Shown here: one piece after another, positions 1 to 8,927 of the stretch
Position numbering within the stretch: position 1 is the first letter of the stretch
Layout of the letters: the number at the start of each line of letters is the position of its first letter
DNA from: Actinomyces minihominis
GTDB taxonomy: Bacteria; Actinomycetota; Actinomycetes; Actinomycetales; Actinomycetaceae
Length of the DNA stretch: 64,000 bases
Reading direction: 5' to 3'
NCBI RefSeq assembly: GCF_900187855.1
Contig: NZ_FYEG01000006.1
Coordinates: forward strand, 61,045 to 125,044
The notes under the pieces: model-generated
Databases searched by the model: none
Told to the model about the DNA's origin: nothing
Seen by the model: only the letters and a program-made list of their open reading frames with translations
Position numbers and translations under genes: made by a program

Positions 1-639
1 CCCTTTGCCTATGAACTCAGACCAGTCCTCGACCTCCTCGTCATTCCCCAGGTTTGGTACCGTCACGTTCACCCGGGTGTCACCTTCGGATCCGGGGGGA
101 TACCAAAGCAGCAGTGTTCGGGACTGGGGTACATCGCCGCCCCAGCTAAAACTTCTGGGCAGAAGACGAACGGTTACCCCATAGGGGCCCCACGCAGCGG
201 TGTTCCAGAGGGGAAGATCGGCGAAAGGAATATCAATGGAGATGCGTGCGCCGCCCGAGGTGGCCTGAGAGATATCCGAGTCACTGAGCTCGTACTCATC
301 CGCCGACCAGCTGTCATTGCGTCCCTCTGCGAGGAAGGCATCGACCTCATCAATATCCTCGAACGGGTCGGCATGAACGAAGGTGCCTAACCGGGCGCCC
401 ACCAGGTCATCGGCCTCATCCGCGGTGATTCCGATGGTGAGCTTGATGCTGTCCTCGTTGGTCAGAATCTCAGGACTGATGCCCTCGATTGTGATGATGG
501 GGGAGGACGAGTTGTCCTCACCGGGGACCGCGTAGCCAACCGGTGCCAGAACCAGGGTGCCAATCATGACGACAAGTGCCATGGTCACCGCGAGGAAGCG
601 GGACCGTATCATACCGGGCCATGTGGGTCTGGGAGTCAT
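1..639 (-). CDS. DUF6049 family secreted/membrane protein, N-terminal part (runs off the left edge)
   Basis: The reverse strand is open from an ATG at 639 to the window edge, about 213 residues. The N-terminus has basic residues followed by a hydrophobic stretch (roughly residues 14-35, RFLAVTMALVVMIGTLVLAP), which looks like a signal peptide or anchor. An exported domain follows with the segment SPIITIEGISPEILTNEDSIKL in pieces typical of a beta-rich surface domain. In actinobacteria the gene between a NUDIX hydrolase and murJ, divergent from the CCA-adding enzyme, is usually a DUF6049 protein, and this gene lies 21 bp downstream of the NUDIX gene in the same direction. The family name rests mainly on that gene order. 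An in-frame GTG two codons upstream is an alternative start. The role is unknown, possibly in the cell envelope. Confidence 0.6.
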   Translation of the reverse strand, partial: MTPRPTWPGMIRSRFLAVTMALVVMIGTLVLAPVGYAVPGEDNSSSPIITIEGISPEILTNEDSIKLTIGITADEADDLVGARLGTFVHADPFEDIDEVDAFLAEGRNDSWSADEYELSDSDISQATSGGARISIDIPFADLPLWNTAAWGPYGVTVRLLPRSFSWGGDVPQSRTLLLWYPPGSEGDTRVNVTVPNLGNDEEVEDWSEFIGKG

Positions 640-660
640 TGTCACCGTCGATCTGCCGCT

Positions 661-1209
661 TTAGGAACTCGTGGCTGGCGGAAACAGCAGCTCAATAGCC
701 AGTGCCGCCACACGGCGTTCGTTGGGGTAGGAGAGCAGGGTGGTCGCCTCAAGGAGTGGGATCCACTTTGCGTCCTCGGCCTCTTCATCAGGGTCGTTCT
801 CAACCGTCAGCTCACCGCCGAGGTACTCCATGAGGAAGTGATAGACCACCTTGTGGATTCGCTTCGAGGAGCCAGAGAACCAGTAGTCGACCGTTCCGAG
901 CTGGTAGATGACCCTGCCGCGGGCTCCGGTTTCTTCCTCTACCTCACGAACTGCAGCCTGAGCTGGAGTTTCCCCCTTCTCGAGGTGACCCTTGGGCAGA
1001 CAGAGCTCAAGGTTACGGGCCCGGTTGCGGCGCAGGATGACGGCGACGTAGGCGATGCCGCCCTCCACTTTGACGCACAGTCCACCCGCACTGGTTTCAT
1101 GCACAGCCGGTAGGCGCAGGGCGGACTTACGCACACTAATCTCCCTGGGCGGGGAGGGGCGGCGGGGGACCGGATAGGATCCCCCACGTACGCTTTTGTG
1201 GATGTGCAT
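661..1209 (-). CDS. NUDIX hydrolase
   Basis: 182-residue protein with a full Nudix box at about residues 73-95: GHLEKGETPAQAAVREVEEE followed by TGA, matching G-x5-E-x7-R-E-x2-E-E-x-G. The box binds divalent metal and catalyses hydrolysis of a nucleoside diphosphate linked to another moiety; the substrate cannot be told from sequence. The start is supported by a reverse-strand TAAGCT hexamer (1221-1216) placed six bases before the ATG with no ribosome binding site, a leaderless arrangement. The first 35 residues are basic and probably unstructured. It is divergent from the CCA-adding enzyme and precedes the DUF6049 gene, the common actinobacterial order (MutT4-like position). Confidence 0.88.
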   Translation of the reverse strand: MHIHKSVRGGSYPVPRRPSPPREISVRKSALRLPAVHETSAGGLCVKVEGGIAYVAVILRRNRARNLELCLPKGHLEKGETPAQAAVREVEEETGARGRVIYQLGTVDYWFSGSSKRIHKVVYHFLMEYLGGELTVENDPDEEAEDAKWIPLLEATTLLSYPNERRVAALAIELLFPPATSS

Positions 1210-1303
1210 GACCCCAGCTTAGGTCGGCTGGGCAGGAGAGCCTTATCTTTGGGGTGTGCGTCCTCCCCTAGAGTGCGTACTGACACCTTCTATTACGAGC
1301 TGG

Positions 1304-2785
1304 ATGGATCCAATGGGACAACTTGAGCAGCAAATGACGTCGCTGGTCGGTGGGGGGGATGTCCCCGCTCTCCTCAGCTCCGGACTAACGACTCTCTCTA
1401 ACCTACCCCGTCAGATCCTGCGCCTCTCCGAGGTGTTTACCCAGCGGGGACACGAGATTGCCCTGGTTGGCGGCCCCGTCCGGGATGCTTTTCTTGGCGT
1501 GGAAGCCAAGGACATCGACCTCACCACCTCGGCCACACCGGATGAGACCGAGGCCATCATGCGTGAGTGGGCAGACACGGTGTGGACTGTCGGTCGAGAG
1601 TTCGGGACTATTGCAGGTCGTAAAGGGGACCTCGAAGTCGAGGTGACCACCTACCGGACTGAAGAGTATGAGGAGAACTCGCGTAAGCCAGTTGTGGTGT
1701 ACGGCAAGACCCTTGAGGGTGACCTGTCGCGTCGTGACTTCACGGTTAACGCCATGGCTATGCGCCTGCCGGAGCTTGCACTAGTGGATCCTTTTGGGGG
1801 TCTGGAAGATCTGGCTGAGGGCGTGCTGCGCACTCCTGTGTCCGCCACCCAGTCGTTCCGTGACGATCCTCTGCGAATAATGCGGGCAGCCCGCTTCACC
1901 GCGCAGCTGGGTGCTGACGTGGACGAGGACGTCATGCGAGCCATGGGGAATGAGGCCAAGCGTCTTGAGATAGTCTCCGCCGAACGCATCCGCTCCGAGT
2001 TGGAGAGGCTGATGATTAGCCCCCACCCACGCCGGGGCCTAGAGCTGCTGGTTTACACCGGAGCCGTTGATTATGTCCTGCCCGAGTTGGCGCAGCTGCA
2101 GGACACGGTGGATGAGCACGGGCGCCATAAGGACGTCTATGAGCACACTCTGACCGTCCTCGACCAGGCGATTGCCCTTGAAACCGGTCCTGAAGGTCCC
2201 GTGCCCGGCCCCGACTTCATCCTGCGGTTCGCCGCCCTCATGCATGACATTGGAAAACCCGCGACCAGGAGGTTCGAGGGGAAGAAGGTGACTTTTCACC
2301 AGCATGATGTCGTGGGTGCAAAGATCACACGTCGCCGAATGAAGGCCCTTCGTTTCGACAAGGCGACGACGAACGCTGTCTCAGATCTGGTATCCGGACA
2401 CCTGCGCTTCCACGGGTACGGTGAACAGCAGTGGAGCGACGCTGCGGTTCGTCGATATGTCACGGACGCTGGGGACCAGCTGGAACGCCTCCACCGTCTC
2501 ACCCGTGCCGATGTGACAACGGGTAACCGACGCAAGGCCGCTTTTATCTCTGCCGCCTACGACGATCTAGAGCGGCGTATTGCGGAGCTCCGTGAGAAGG
2601 AGCAGTTGGACTCCATTCGTCCTGACCTTGATGGGGAGCAGATCATGGAGCTGCTCAACATCGGGCCCTCCCGAGAGGTTGGGGAGGCCTACAGGTTCCT
2701 GATGGCGATCCGCATGGAAGAGGGATCCATCGACCCGGAAGAGGCGAAAAAGCGTCTTCTGAGATGGTGGGACACCCGAAACTAA
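1304..2785 (+). CDS. cca: CCA-adding tRNA nucleotidyltransferase
   Basis: Adds or repairs the 3' CCA end of tRNAs. The N-terminal polymerase-beta-type nucleotidyltransferase domain has the [10 protein letters not shown] signature followed by DIDLTT (catalytic acidic pair), then [10 protein letters not shown] and the [18 protein letters not shown] motif of the family. The C-terminal half carries an HD domain ([15 protein letters not shown]), usual in this class. Length is about 493 residues, normal for actinobacterial enzymes. The open frame begins at a GTG at 1256, but I prefer the ATG at 1304 because TATTAC lies seven bases before it and family members start close to there. Convergent or divergent genes flank it, so it is probably transcribed alone. 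Confidence 0.93.
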   Translation: MDPMGQLEQQMTSLVGGGDVPALLSSGLTTLSNLPRQILRLSEVFTQRGHEIALVGGPVRDAFLGVEAKDIDLTTSATPDETEAIMREWADTVWTVGREFGTIAGRKGDLEVEVTTYRTEEYEENSRKPVVVYGKTLEGDLSRRDFTVNAMAMRLPELALVDPFGGLEDLAEGVLRTPVSATQSFRDDPLRIMRAARFTAQLGADVDEDVMRAMGNEAKRLEIVSAERIRSELERLMISPHPRRGLELLVYTGAVDYVLPELAQLQDTVDEHGRHKDVYEHTLTVLDQAIALETGPEGPVPGPDFILRFAALMHDIGKPATRRFEGKKVTFHQHDVVGAKITRRRMKALRFDKATTNAVSDLVSGHLRFHGYGEQQWSDAAVRRYVTDAGDQLERLHRLTRADVTTGNRRKAAFISAAYDDLERRIAELREKEQLDSIRPDLDGEQIMELLNIGPSREVGEAYRFLMAIRMEEGSIDPEEAKKRLLRWWDTRN

Positions 2786-2889
2786 GGGAGCGGATTAGTC
2801 ACAATGTGGCGGCTCACTCTCTGAATCGGCACGGCTCTTGGAATAGTCTGGACTAAGTACGAGTCTGGGAAACCTGGAGCGGAGAGTAA

Positions 2890-5304
2890 GTGGCCGACAA
2901 CAACCAGTTTGGGAGCCGGAGTGACGAGGGTGGGACCGAGTCCGTGCAGCCTGCGTCCTCAGTTCCCCCACCCCCCGTGGGAAGCCGTTCGGCGCGCCAC
3001 CGTAAGGGTGGGCAGAGTCCGCTTCCAGAGGACCCGACGCCGAAGACAGATGAGGCGCCGACGCGATCCACGCTAGCCAGCCGTTTTCAGGATCTTTCGA
3101 CGCCCGGGGGAGATGGGGAACAGTCGGGCCAGACTCCATCCGGTCGACCTGCCGCCCCGGCTCCGCTGGCTGAAGACCTGGATGTCCCTGGGATTGTTTC
3201 TCCCCGCTTCGATGACGGTGGGGAAGAAGGTGGTGAAGCCGTGGCTAAGAAGAAACGCAAGTGGCCGAAGCGACTAGCTCTCGGTCTGGTTGCGGCAATC
3301 GCCCTCATGATAATCCTGGGGGGCGCCTTCTTCATGTGGGCCTACAGCCGGGTCTCGATTCCCCAACCCACGGAGTTCGCCCTCGCTCAGACCACCGTTG
3401 TGTACTACAACGATGGAGAGACGGAACTGGGACGATTCTCGGAGGTCAACCGGACAATCATCGATGTCGCAGAACTGCCAGATTACGTCACCCAGGCGGT
3501 AATTGCCTCGGAAGACCGAACTTTCTACACCAACTCGGGCGTGGATATTAAGGGAATCGCACGCGCCGCAATCAACAACCTCAGGGGGGGTGCCCGCCAG
3601 GGTGCCTCAACCCTGTCGCAACAGTACGTTGAGAACTACTACATCGGGAACCCGACGAAGACCTACCTCGACAAGATGGAAGAGGCCCTGATTGCGCTGA
3701 AAATCAACCGCAATCAAACCAAGGAGGAAATCCTTGAGAACTACATGAACACCATCTATTTCGGGCGTAATGCCTACGGTATCGAAGCTGCCTCGGAGGC
3801 TTACTTCGGCAAGCCTGCCGTGCAGATGACGCTTTCGGAAGCCGCGATGCTCTCGGGTATCATCCCGGCTCCCAATGCCTGGGACCCAGCGTTTGATCCG
3901 GATATGGCTCAGGAGCGCTGGGCGCGTGTCCTCGACCTCATGGTTCAAGAGGGGTACATTTCTGAAGCGGAAGCCGCGGCGCAAACCTTCCCCGAGACCA
4001 TTCCGCCCGAAACACTGCAGGCTTCAAACCAGCTCACCGGCTGGTCCGGCTACCTCCTGCAGCAGGTGAAACAGGAACTTCTGGATACGGGATCCTTTAC
4101 TGAAGAGGAAATCTACGAGGGCGGTCTGAACATCACCTCGACCCTCAACCAGGCGCAGCAGCAGGCGGCGGTTGATGCCGTGGCGATCCTGCCCGAAGAC
4201 ACCCCGGACTCCGTCCAGGTGGCGCTCTCTTCAGTCGACAACGCAACCGGAGAGATTGTTGCCGAGTACGCGGGAGGCGACTATGCAGTGCGCCAAATTA
4301 ACTCGGTGACCCAGGAGACTGCGATGGCGGGCTCCACCTTCAAGCCCTTCGCCCTCATCCCCTACGTGGAGCAGGGCAACTCCCTCTACCGGGAGTTTGA
4401 TGGCAACTCACCCCAGGACTTCATGGGCCTGACGGTGCAGAACGTTAACAACTACTCCTATGGCAAGATCAATGTCATTGAGGCAACCGCGGTATCGTCC
4501 AACACCGTTTACGTCGCCATGAATGAACTCATCACCCCGAGCCAGTTCATGAACACCGTTGTTCAAGCGGGTCTTCCCGAGGACACCCCGGGACTTGAGC
4601 CGACACTTCTCAACATTCTTGGTTCCGCGTCTCCCACCAACCTGCAGATGAGTCGCGCATTTGCGACGCTGGCGAATGGCGGAGAAAAGATTGACCCACA
4701 CATTGTCCGTTCGGTAGCCGACTCGCGCGGCAATGAGGTCTACAAGGCACCGACACCTCGTGAGAGGGTCTTCTCCACCGAGACCATGTCAAAGGCTATG
4801 CCGGCGATCATGGCACCTGTCGAGGACGGGGGAAGCGCAGAAAAGGTTGCCGCTCTGGGACGTATTGCAGGCGGTAAGACGGGCACTTCAGAAGAGACGA
4901 AGTCGGCCCTTTTCGCTGGGTTCGTCCCCCAGTACACCACCGTTGTTTCCATGTTCAATGTTGGTGAGGGCGGGGCCGTGCTCCCGCTTCCACCGATCGG
5001 TGATGTCTGGTCGGTCCACGGAAGTGACTGGCCCACCGATATTTGGGTGGCCTATATGGCCAAGGCGCTCGAGGGCGTTCCGGTTCTAGATTTCTCCTGG
5101 TTCGATAAGACTCTGGTGGATAAGAAGCCAGAGATCCCCCAGTCGAGGCCCAAGCCGGTAGAGAAGCCTGAGGTCAAGCCTGAGCCGACTCCGCAGCCAG
5201 AGCCGACCCCGGAGCCAGAGCCGGAACCTGATCCTGAGCCGGGTCAGTCCGGTGAAGGCACCACCGAGGGTGGTGGCAGTAACGACACCGGCAACGCCAG
5301 CTAA
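2890..5304 (+). CDS. ponA: Bifunctional penicillin-binding protein (class A PBP, transglycosylase/transpeptidase)
   Basis: Polymerises and cross-links peptidoglycan at the outer face of the membrane. 804 residues: a Pro/Glu/Gly-rich cytoplasmic region (1-120), a KKKRKWPKR stop-transfer and membrane helix at about 128-152, a GT51 transglycosylase domain (catalytic Glu in VIASEDRTF near residue 208, GASTLSQQYVENYY near 238-251) and a transpeptidase domain with STFK at 482-485, SSN at 536-538 and KTGT at 663-666. The C-terminal tail is a low-complexity Pro-Glu repeat (PEPTPQPEPTPEPEPEPDP) then Gly/Ser/Thr. The GTG start follows a GGAG-type ribosome binding site. A strong hairpin separates it from the convergent rplI gene. 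Confidence 0.95.
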   Translation: MADNNQFGSRSDEGGTESVQPASSVPPPPVGSRSARHRKGGQSPLPEDPTPKTDEAPTRSTLASRFQDLSTPGGDGEQSGQTPSGRPAAPAPLAEDLDVPGIVSPRFDDGGEEGGEAVAKKKRKWPKRLALGLVAAIALMIILGGAFFMWAYSRVSIPQPTEFALAQTTVVYYNDGETELGRFSEVNRTIIDVAELPDYVTQAVIASEDRTFYTNSGVDIKGIARAAINNLRGGARQGASTLSQQYVENYYIGNPTKTYLDKMEEALIALKINRNQTKEEILENYMNTIYFGRNAYGIEAASEAYFGKPAVQMTLSEAAMLSGIIPAPNAWDPAFDPDMAQERWARVLDLMVQEGYISEAEAAAQTFPETIPPETLQASNQLTGWSGYLLQQVKQELLDTGSFTEEEIYEGGLNITSTLNQAQQQAAVDAVAILPEDTPDSVQVALSSVDNATGEIVAEYAGGDYAVRQINSVTQETAMAGSTFKPFALIPYVEQGNSLYREFDGNSPQDFMGLTVQNVNNYSYGKINVIEATAVSSNTVYVAMNELITPSQFMNTVVQAGLPEDTPGLEPTLLNILGSASPTNLQMSRAFATLANGGEKIDPHIVRSVADSRGNEVYKAPTPRERVFSTETMSKAMPAIMAPVEDGGSAEKVAALGRIAGGKTGTSEETKSALFAGFVPQYTTVVSMFNVGEGGAVLPLPPIGDVWSVHGSDWPTDIWVAYMAKALEGVPVLDFSWFDKTLVDKKPEIPQSRPKPVEKPEVKPEPTPQPEPTPEPEPEPDPEPGQSGEGTTEGGGSNDTGNAS

Positions 5305-5314
5305 CTGAGCGTGA

Positions 5315-5349
5315 AGAACGCCCCCAACCAACTTGGTTGGGGGCGTTCT
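5315..5349. terminator. Bidirectional terminator hairpin between ponA and rplI
   Basis: Perfect inverted repeat with 15-16 bp arms (AGAACGCCCCCAACCA and its complement) and a three-base ACT loop, lying between two convergent stop codons. It has no long T tract on either side. Confidence 0.85.
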
Positions 5350-5370
5350 CTATTACCTTGAGAGGCGCTA

Positions 5371-5835
5371 CTACTCGCTGTCAGCGGTGGCGACGACCAG
5401 TTCGGTCTTCGCTACCACATCGGCCAGAAGCTTGATCGAGATAGGGTAGGCACCCGTACGCTTGATCGATGCTGCGAACTCAATGTTGCGGGGATCGAAC
5501 GGAACACCGAACTGCTCCTGAAGGGCAGCTGCCATGTGCTTGGGGCTCACGGCGCCGAAGAGGCGTCCGTTTACGCCAGCCTTGGCGGTGATGGTGGTCG
5601 AGCCCTCAGCCTCGATGCGGTCACGCAGGGCAATAGCTTCCTCGACGGAAGCGATCTCGCTCTTGCGAAGACGCTCAAGGTTGGCGTCGATGTGACGCTG
5701 GGCGCCCTTGGTCCAACGCACGGCGTAGCCGCGGGGAACCAGGTAGTTACGTGCGTAGCCGTCTTTGACCTCAACGACCTCGCCTGCAACTCCGAGGCGC
5801 TCGACGTCGCGGTTAAGGATGAGCTTGGTAGCCAT
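5371..5835 (-). CDS. rplI: 50S ribosomal protein L9
   Basis: 154 residues. The N-terminal domain starts MATKLILNRDVERLGVAGEVVEVKDGYARNYL in segments that are near-diagnostic for L9 (VERLG, GEVVEVKDGYARNYLVPRG), followed by the long connecting helix (HIDANLERLRKSEIASVEEA) and the C-terminal domain (LFGAVSPKHMAAAL). It binds 23S rRNA at the base of the L1 stalk. It is the last gene of rpsF-ssb-rpsR-rplI, 18 bp after rpsR, and ends at the bidirectional hairpin. Confidence 0.97.
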   Translation of the reverse strand: MATKLILNRDVERLGVAGEVVEVKDGYARNYLVPRGYAVRWTKGAQRHIDANLERLRKSEIASVEEAIALRDRIEAEGSTTITAKAGVNGRLFGAVSPKHMAAALQEQFGVPFDPRNIEFAASIKRTGAYPISIKLLADVVAKTELVVATADSE

Positions 5836-5853
5836 AAGTTACTTCCCCTCTTC

Positions 5854-6093
5854 CTAGCGACCGGTGGTCGAGTAGGGGAGCAGTGCCATCTCGCGGGCGT
5901 TCTTGATCGCCTTGGCGAGCTTGCGCTGTTCCTGGACGGAGACACCGGTCACGCGACGTGCGCGGATCTTGCCGCGGTCCGAGATGAACTTACGCAGCAG
6001 TGCTGTGTCCTTGTAGTTGATCGTGCCGACCTTGACGGTACGGACTGGGCCGACCTTCTTCTTCATCGGCTTGCGAAGATTTGGCTTCGCCAT
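5854..6093 (-). CDS. rpsR: 30S ribosomal protein S18
   Basis: 79 residues with the S18 core: [48 protein letters not shown]. It has no zinc-binding cysteines, so it is the Cys-minus form. S18 pairs with S6 on the 30S platform, consistent with its place in the rpsF operon. A GGAGGA ribosome binding site lies just upstream of the ATG. Confidence 0.97.
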   Translation of the reverse strand: MAKPNLRKPMKKKVGPVRTVKVGTINYKDTALLRKFISDRGKIRARRVTGVSVQEQRKLAKAIKNAREMALLPYSTTGR

Positions 6094-6153
6094 GGTTTTC
6101 TCCTCCGAAAGGTACTGCCTGAGGTGTGAGACTCAGGCGAAAATTCTGAAAGT

Positions 6154-6696
6154 CTAGAAGGGTGGTTCCTGGTCGAACTGTGAGTTGCCCGGGGCTCCCC
6201 ACGGATCGTCTGCCTGACCACCGGCCGGTGCGCCGTAAGCGCCCTGTGAGTAGTCTGGAGCGGCCGCGGGTGCTGCCTGAGTTGGCGCACCACCGAATCC
6301 ACCACCCGAGAAGTTTCCTCCGCCCTGGCGGGGAGTACGGGTGACCTGTGCCTTGGCATAGCGCAGTGCAGGTCCGACCTCTTCAACCTGGAGCTCAACC
6401 ACCGTGCGCTGTTCACCACCGTCTCGCGGGGTGTACGAACGCTGGACCAGGCGGCCCTGCACAATCACGCGGGTTCCCTTGGTCAGGGACTCCGCGATGT
6501 TTTCCGCGTACTCTCGCCACGCCGAGCAGCGCATGAACAGGGTGTCCCCGTCCTTCCACTGATTGGTGTTGCGATCAAATGTGCGCGGGGTTGATGCCAC
6601 GGTGAAGTCGACGACCGCTGCGCCTGAGGTGGTGTACCTCAGGTTCGGGTCGCTGGTCAGGTTGCCGATAACGGTGATAACCGTGTCGTTCGCCAT
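6154..6696 (-). CDS. ssb: Single-stranded DNA-binding protein
   Basis: 180 residues. The OB fold spans about residues 1-110 ([55 protein letters not shown]). A Gly/Gln/Ala/Pro-rich linker leads to the acidic tip FDQEPPF, a variant of the usual DDEPPF that recruits replication and repair partners. It lies between rpsF and rpsR, the usual bacterial operon position. Confidence 0.96.
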   Translation of the reverse strand: MANDTVITVIGNLTSDPNLRYTTSGAAVVDFTVASTPRTFDRNTNQWKDGDTLFMRCSAWREYAENIAESLTKGTRVIVQGRLVQRSYTPRDGGEQRTVVELQVEEVGPALRYAKAQVTRTPRQGGGNFSGGGFGGAPTQAAPAAAPDYSQGAYGAPAGGQADDPWGAPGNSQFDQEPPF

Positions 6697-6729
6697 TGCT
6701 CTACCTTCTAAACAGAAACGGGTTTACGT

Positions 6730-7023
6730 TTAGCCTTCGTGTTCTGTACGAAGAACCTTGGTACGCAGGACAGACTCGTTCAGCGAGAGCTGGCGGTCGA
6801 TTTCCTGGATGATTTCAGGGGTGGTGTGTACGTTGACAACAACGTAGATACCCTCGTCGAGCTTGTTGATCTGGTAGGCGAGCGAGCGCTTGCCCCACAC
6901 ATCAATGTTGTCGACGGTACCGCCGGCAGCGGTCACCTGCTTCAGAATTTTCTCCATGGAAGAGCCCACAGAGCGTTCCTCGACTGACGGGTCAAGGATG
7001 ATCATCATTTCATAAGCGCGCAA
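6730..7023 (-). CDS. rpsF: 30S ribosomal protein S6
   Basis: 97 residues: MRAYEMMIILDPSVEE, DVWGKRSLAYQINKLDEGIYVVV and the C-terminal helix, matching S6. The start is a TTG whose ribosome binding site AGGAGGT lies about ten bases upstream. It is the first gene of rpsF-ssb-rpsR-rplI. A short perfect hairpin (7053-7071) sits in its leader. Confidence 0.96.
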   Translation of the reverse strand: MRAYEMMIILDPSVEERSVGSSMEKILKQVTAAGGTVDNIDVWGKRSLAYQINKLDEGIYVVVNVHTTPEIIQEIDRQLSLNESVLRTKVLRTEHEG

Positions 7024-7033
7024 TGTCTAACCC

Positions 7034-7075
7034 ACCTCCTACGGTCTATACGGCCATGGACGGTCCATGGCAGGA
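7034..7075 (-). promoter_or_regulatory. rpsF leader hairpin, possible S6:S18 autoregulatory element
   Basis: Directly upstream of the rpsF ribosome binding site the leader contains a perfect 8-bp inverted repeat (GCCATGGA / TCCATGGC, 7053-7060 and 7064-7071) around the trinucleotide CCG in the transcript, followed by a second ACCG before AGGAGG. S6:S18 binding RNAs in other bacteria use a CCG presented beside a stem near the rpsF start. The assignment is inferred from position and these features only. Confidence 0.35.
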
Positions 7076-7197
7076 GGGTCTTGCGACTGGGAATCGGTTT
7101 GCAACCATGTGGAAGTTCACCGATACCCAACGGTCAACTCTACCGACACTTCTGACTTTGAACTAGCGGTTGTGGAGGACGGCCTCGGTTGACCCAG

Positions 7198-8631
7198 TCA
7201 CACAGTCGTTCCCTGGGCCAGCTTCTTCGAGAAGGCTCGCCAGGCATTCATGACGGCGCGAAGCAGCATGAACCAACCGGCGAATGCGATCCACAACCAC
7301 ATGAGAACCTGACCCTGCTGGCCGGTGGAGAGCGATGGAGTCGCCCCGCCATCAACCGTGAGCATCTGGTTGATCCACAGGTGAAGGGCCCACAGTGTCG
7401 GGAGATAAAGGGCTAGGGTGAGCAGCCCCGACCAGGCCAGATAGCGACCCTGGGAGGCGCCGATGAGGACCCCGTCGAGCAGGAAGACGACCCCGGCGAT
7501 GGGCATCATGACCCCGGCGGCAATGAGGGCGCCTCGAGCCACGGAGTGCATGCCCGGATCGGTTCCGAATGCCAGGGGAATCCACGGGGAGCCAAGGAGG
7601 ACTACCAGTCCGAGTACGGCGGCTGAGGCAGCCCCCCAGACTGCCATCTTGCGCACCAGGGCGCGTAGCACCCTCTGATTTCCACTGCCGAGGGAGACCC
7701 CGACCAGGCTTTGAGCGGCGATGGCCAGGGCATCGAGGGCAAAGGCTGCCATGGTCCACACTGTGTTGACCACCTGGTGCCCGGCAAGGGCAAGGACTCC
7801 GGCTTGGGTTGCAATGGCAACCGTGGCAAGCAGGGCGACCCGCAGGGAGATGGTGCGAATCAGCAGGGGAAGGCCGGCCCCAAAGGAACCCTGGAGGCCG
7901 GTGAAAGAAGGCCTAAACGAGACCCCCAGGGGTCGCGCCCTGTGGATAACCACGGTAACCATGGCGAGACACATCAGGGTCTGCGTCACGGAAAGGCCGA
8001 TTCCAGCCCCGAGGATCCCCAGCTTGAGGCCGAAGATCAGGATCAGATTTAGCCCCACGTTGACTACGGAACCGGCCGCGAGAACGTAGAGTGGGGTCTT
8101 CATATCGAGGACGCCACGCAGCGTTCCGGTGGCTGCCAGGATGATCAACATCGGCAACATGCCGAAGGCTCCGCCCTGCAGATAGGCCACAGCCTGGGGG
8201 AAGACCTCGGCATCCGCACCCATGAATCGGACGATCGAGGGGGCGGTAAGAATGAGGACGGTGACGACGACGACGCCGATCCCGGTGGCGAGCCACATGG
8301 CGTCAATCCCGGCCTGAACTCCTTCTTTGGGCTTTCCAGCGCCGACTGCGCGAGCTGCCAGAGCCGTCGTGGCATAGGCGAGAAACACAAAGACTCCCAC
8401 CAGGGTGGTGAGGATGGTTGAGGCTAGCGAGAGGCCCGCGAGGGGTGCCGTTCCCAGCGAGCCCACCATCACCGAGTCGATGAAGAGAAGCAGGGGCTCA
8501 ATGACCAGGGCGCCGAGTGCTGGGACGGCGAGGCTGAGAATACGACGGCTAGAGATGTCCGTCGTTAAACCCTGATCCGCTGGTTGAGAGTTATCAGGCT
8601 CCGCGGCAGGGGACCCCTCGTCTGTTTCCAC
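7198..8631 (-). CDS. MATE family multidrug/Na+ antiporter
   Basis: About 477 residues, twelve hydrophobic segments in two six-helix halves, with MATE features such as ALGALVIEPLLLFIDSVMVGSLG and LAGLSLAS in TM1-2 and SVVNVGLNLILIFGLKLGILGAG near TM5-6. Such proteins export cationic drugs or metabolites using H+ or Na+ gradients. The open frame extends to a TTG at 8646 with no ribosome binding site, but the GTG at 8631 is preceded by GGGAAGGAAA at good spacing, so I start there. It is divergent from dnaB, and the DnaA-box cluster lies in the shared upstream region. Confidence 0.85.
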   Translation of the reverse strand: METDEGSPAAEPDNSQPADQGLTTDISSRRILSLAVPALGALVIEPLLLFIDSVMVGSLGTAPLAGLSLASTILTTLVGVFVFLAYATTALAARAVGAGKPKEGVQAGIDAMWLATGIGVVVVTVLILTAPSIVRFMGADAEVFPQAVAYLQGGAFGMLPMLIILAATGTLRGVLDMKTPLYVLAAGSVVNVGLNLILIFGLKLGILGAGIGLSVTQTLMCLAMVTVVIHRARPLGVSFRPSFTGLQGSFGAGLPLLIRTISLRVALLATVAIATQAGVLALAGHQVVNTVWTMAAFALDALAIAAQSLVGVSLGSGNQRVLRALVRKMAVWGAASAAVLGLVVLLGSPWIPLAFGTDPGMHSVARGALIAAGVMMPIAGVVFLLDGVLIGASQGRYLAWSGLLTLALYLPTLWALHLWINQMLTVDGGATPSLSTGQQGQVLMWLWIAFAGWFMLLRAVMNAWRAFSKKLAQGTTV

Positions 8632-8649
8632 GGATTTCCTTCCCAATAC

Positions 8650-8824
8650 TTATCCCCAGACTGTGAACAACGTTGTGGATAGGTTGACCTGTTTTCTGGG
8701 GCTTAGTTCCGCCACTAACCAGACTAAGGTCCCAAATCGGACTTTCCCCAACTCTGACTCTAAATCCACAGTTCATCCACAGGCAATCCACCGCAGACTA
8801 GGTCACAGAGGCCACTTATCCACA
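8650..8824. promoter_or_regulatory. Cluster of DnaA-box-like sites in the MATE/dnaB intergenic region
   Basis: Perfect consensus TTATCCACA at 8816-8824. One-mismatch copies are TTATCCCCA (8650-8658), TCATCCACA (8773-8781) and the reverse-strand copy TGTGGATAG (8674-8682). Two-mismatch copies are AAATCCACA (8762-8770) and TGTGAACAA (8662-8670). All lie in the roughly 300 bp between the MATE gene and dnaB. They could be DnaA-controlled operators for dnaB or a DnaA reservoir. No dnaA or dnaN gene adjoins, so it is probably not the primary oriC. Confidence 0.6.
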
Positions 8825-8927
8825 CTCCGCACACATTTAGAATTAGGAATTGTTAGTTCACGGTCATAGTGTGCCCAAGGGTGCATCATGCGAAAGGGTC
8901 GGAAAACGCCTCTCAAAGATCACCACG

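Noticed and set aside
8650..8927. Chromosomal replication origin oriC at the DnaA-box cluster
   Set aside because: There is no adjacent dnaA, dnaN or rpmH and no long AT-rich unwinding element; an origin-like role is possible but the main oriC is more likely beyond the left edge.
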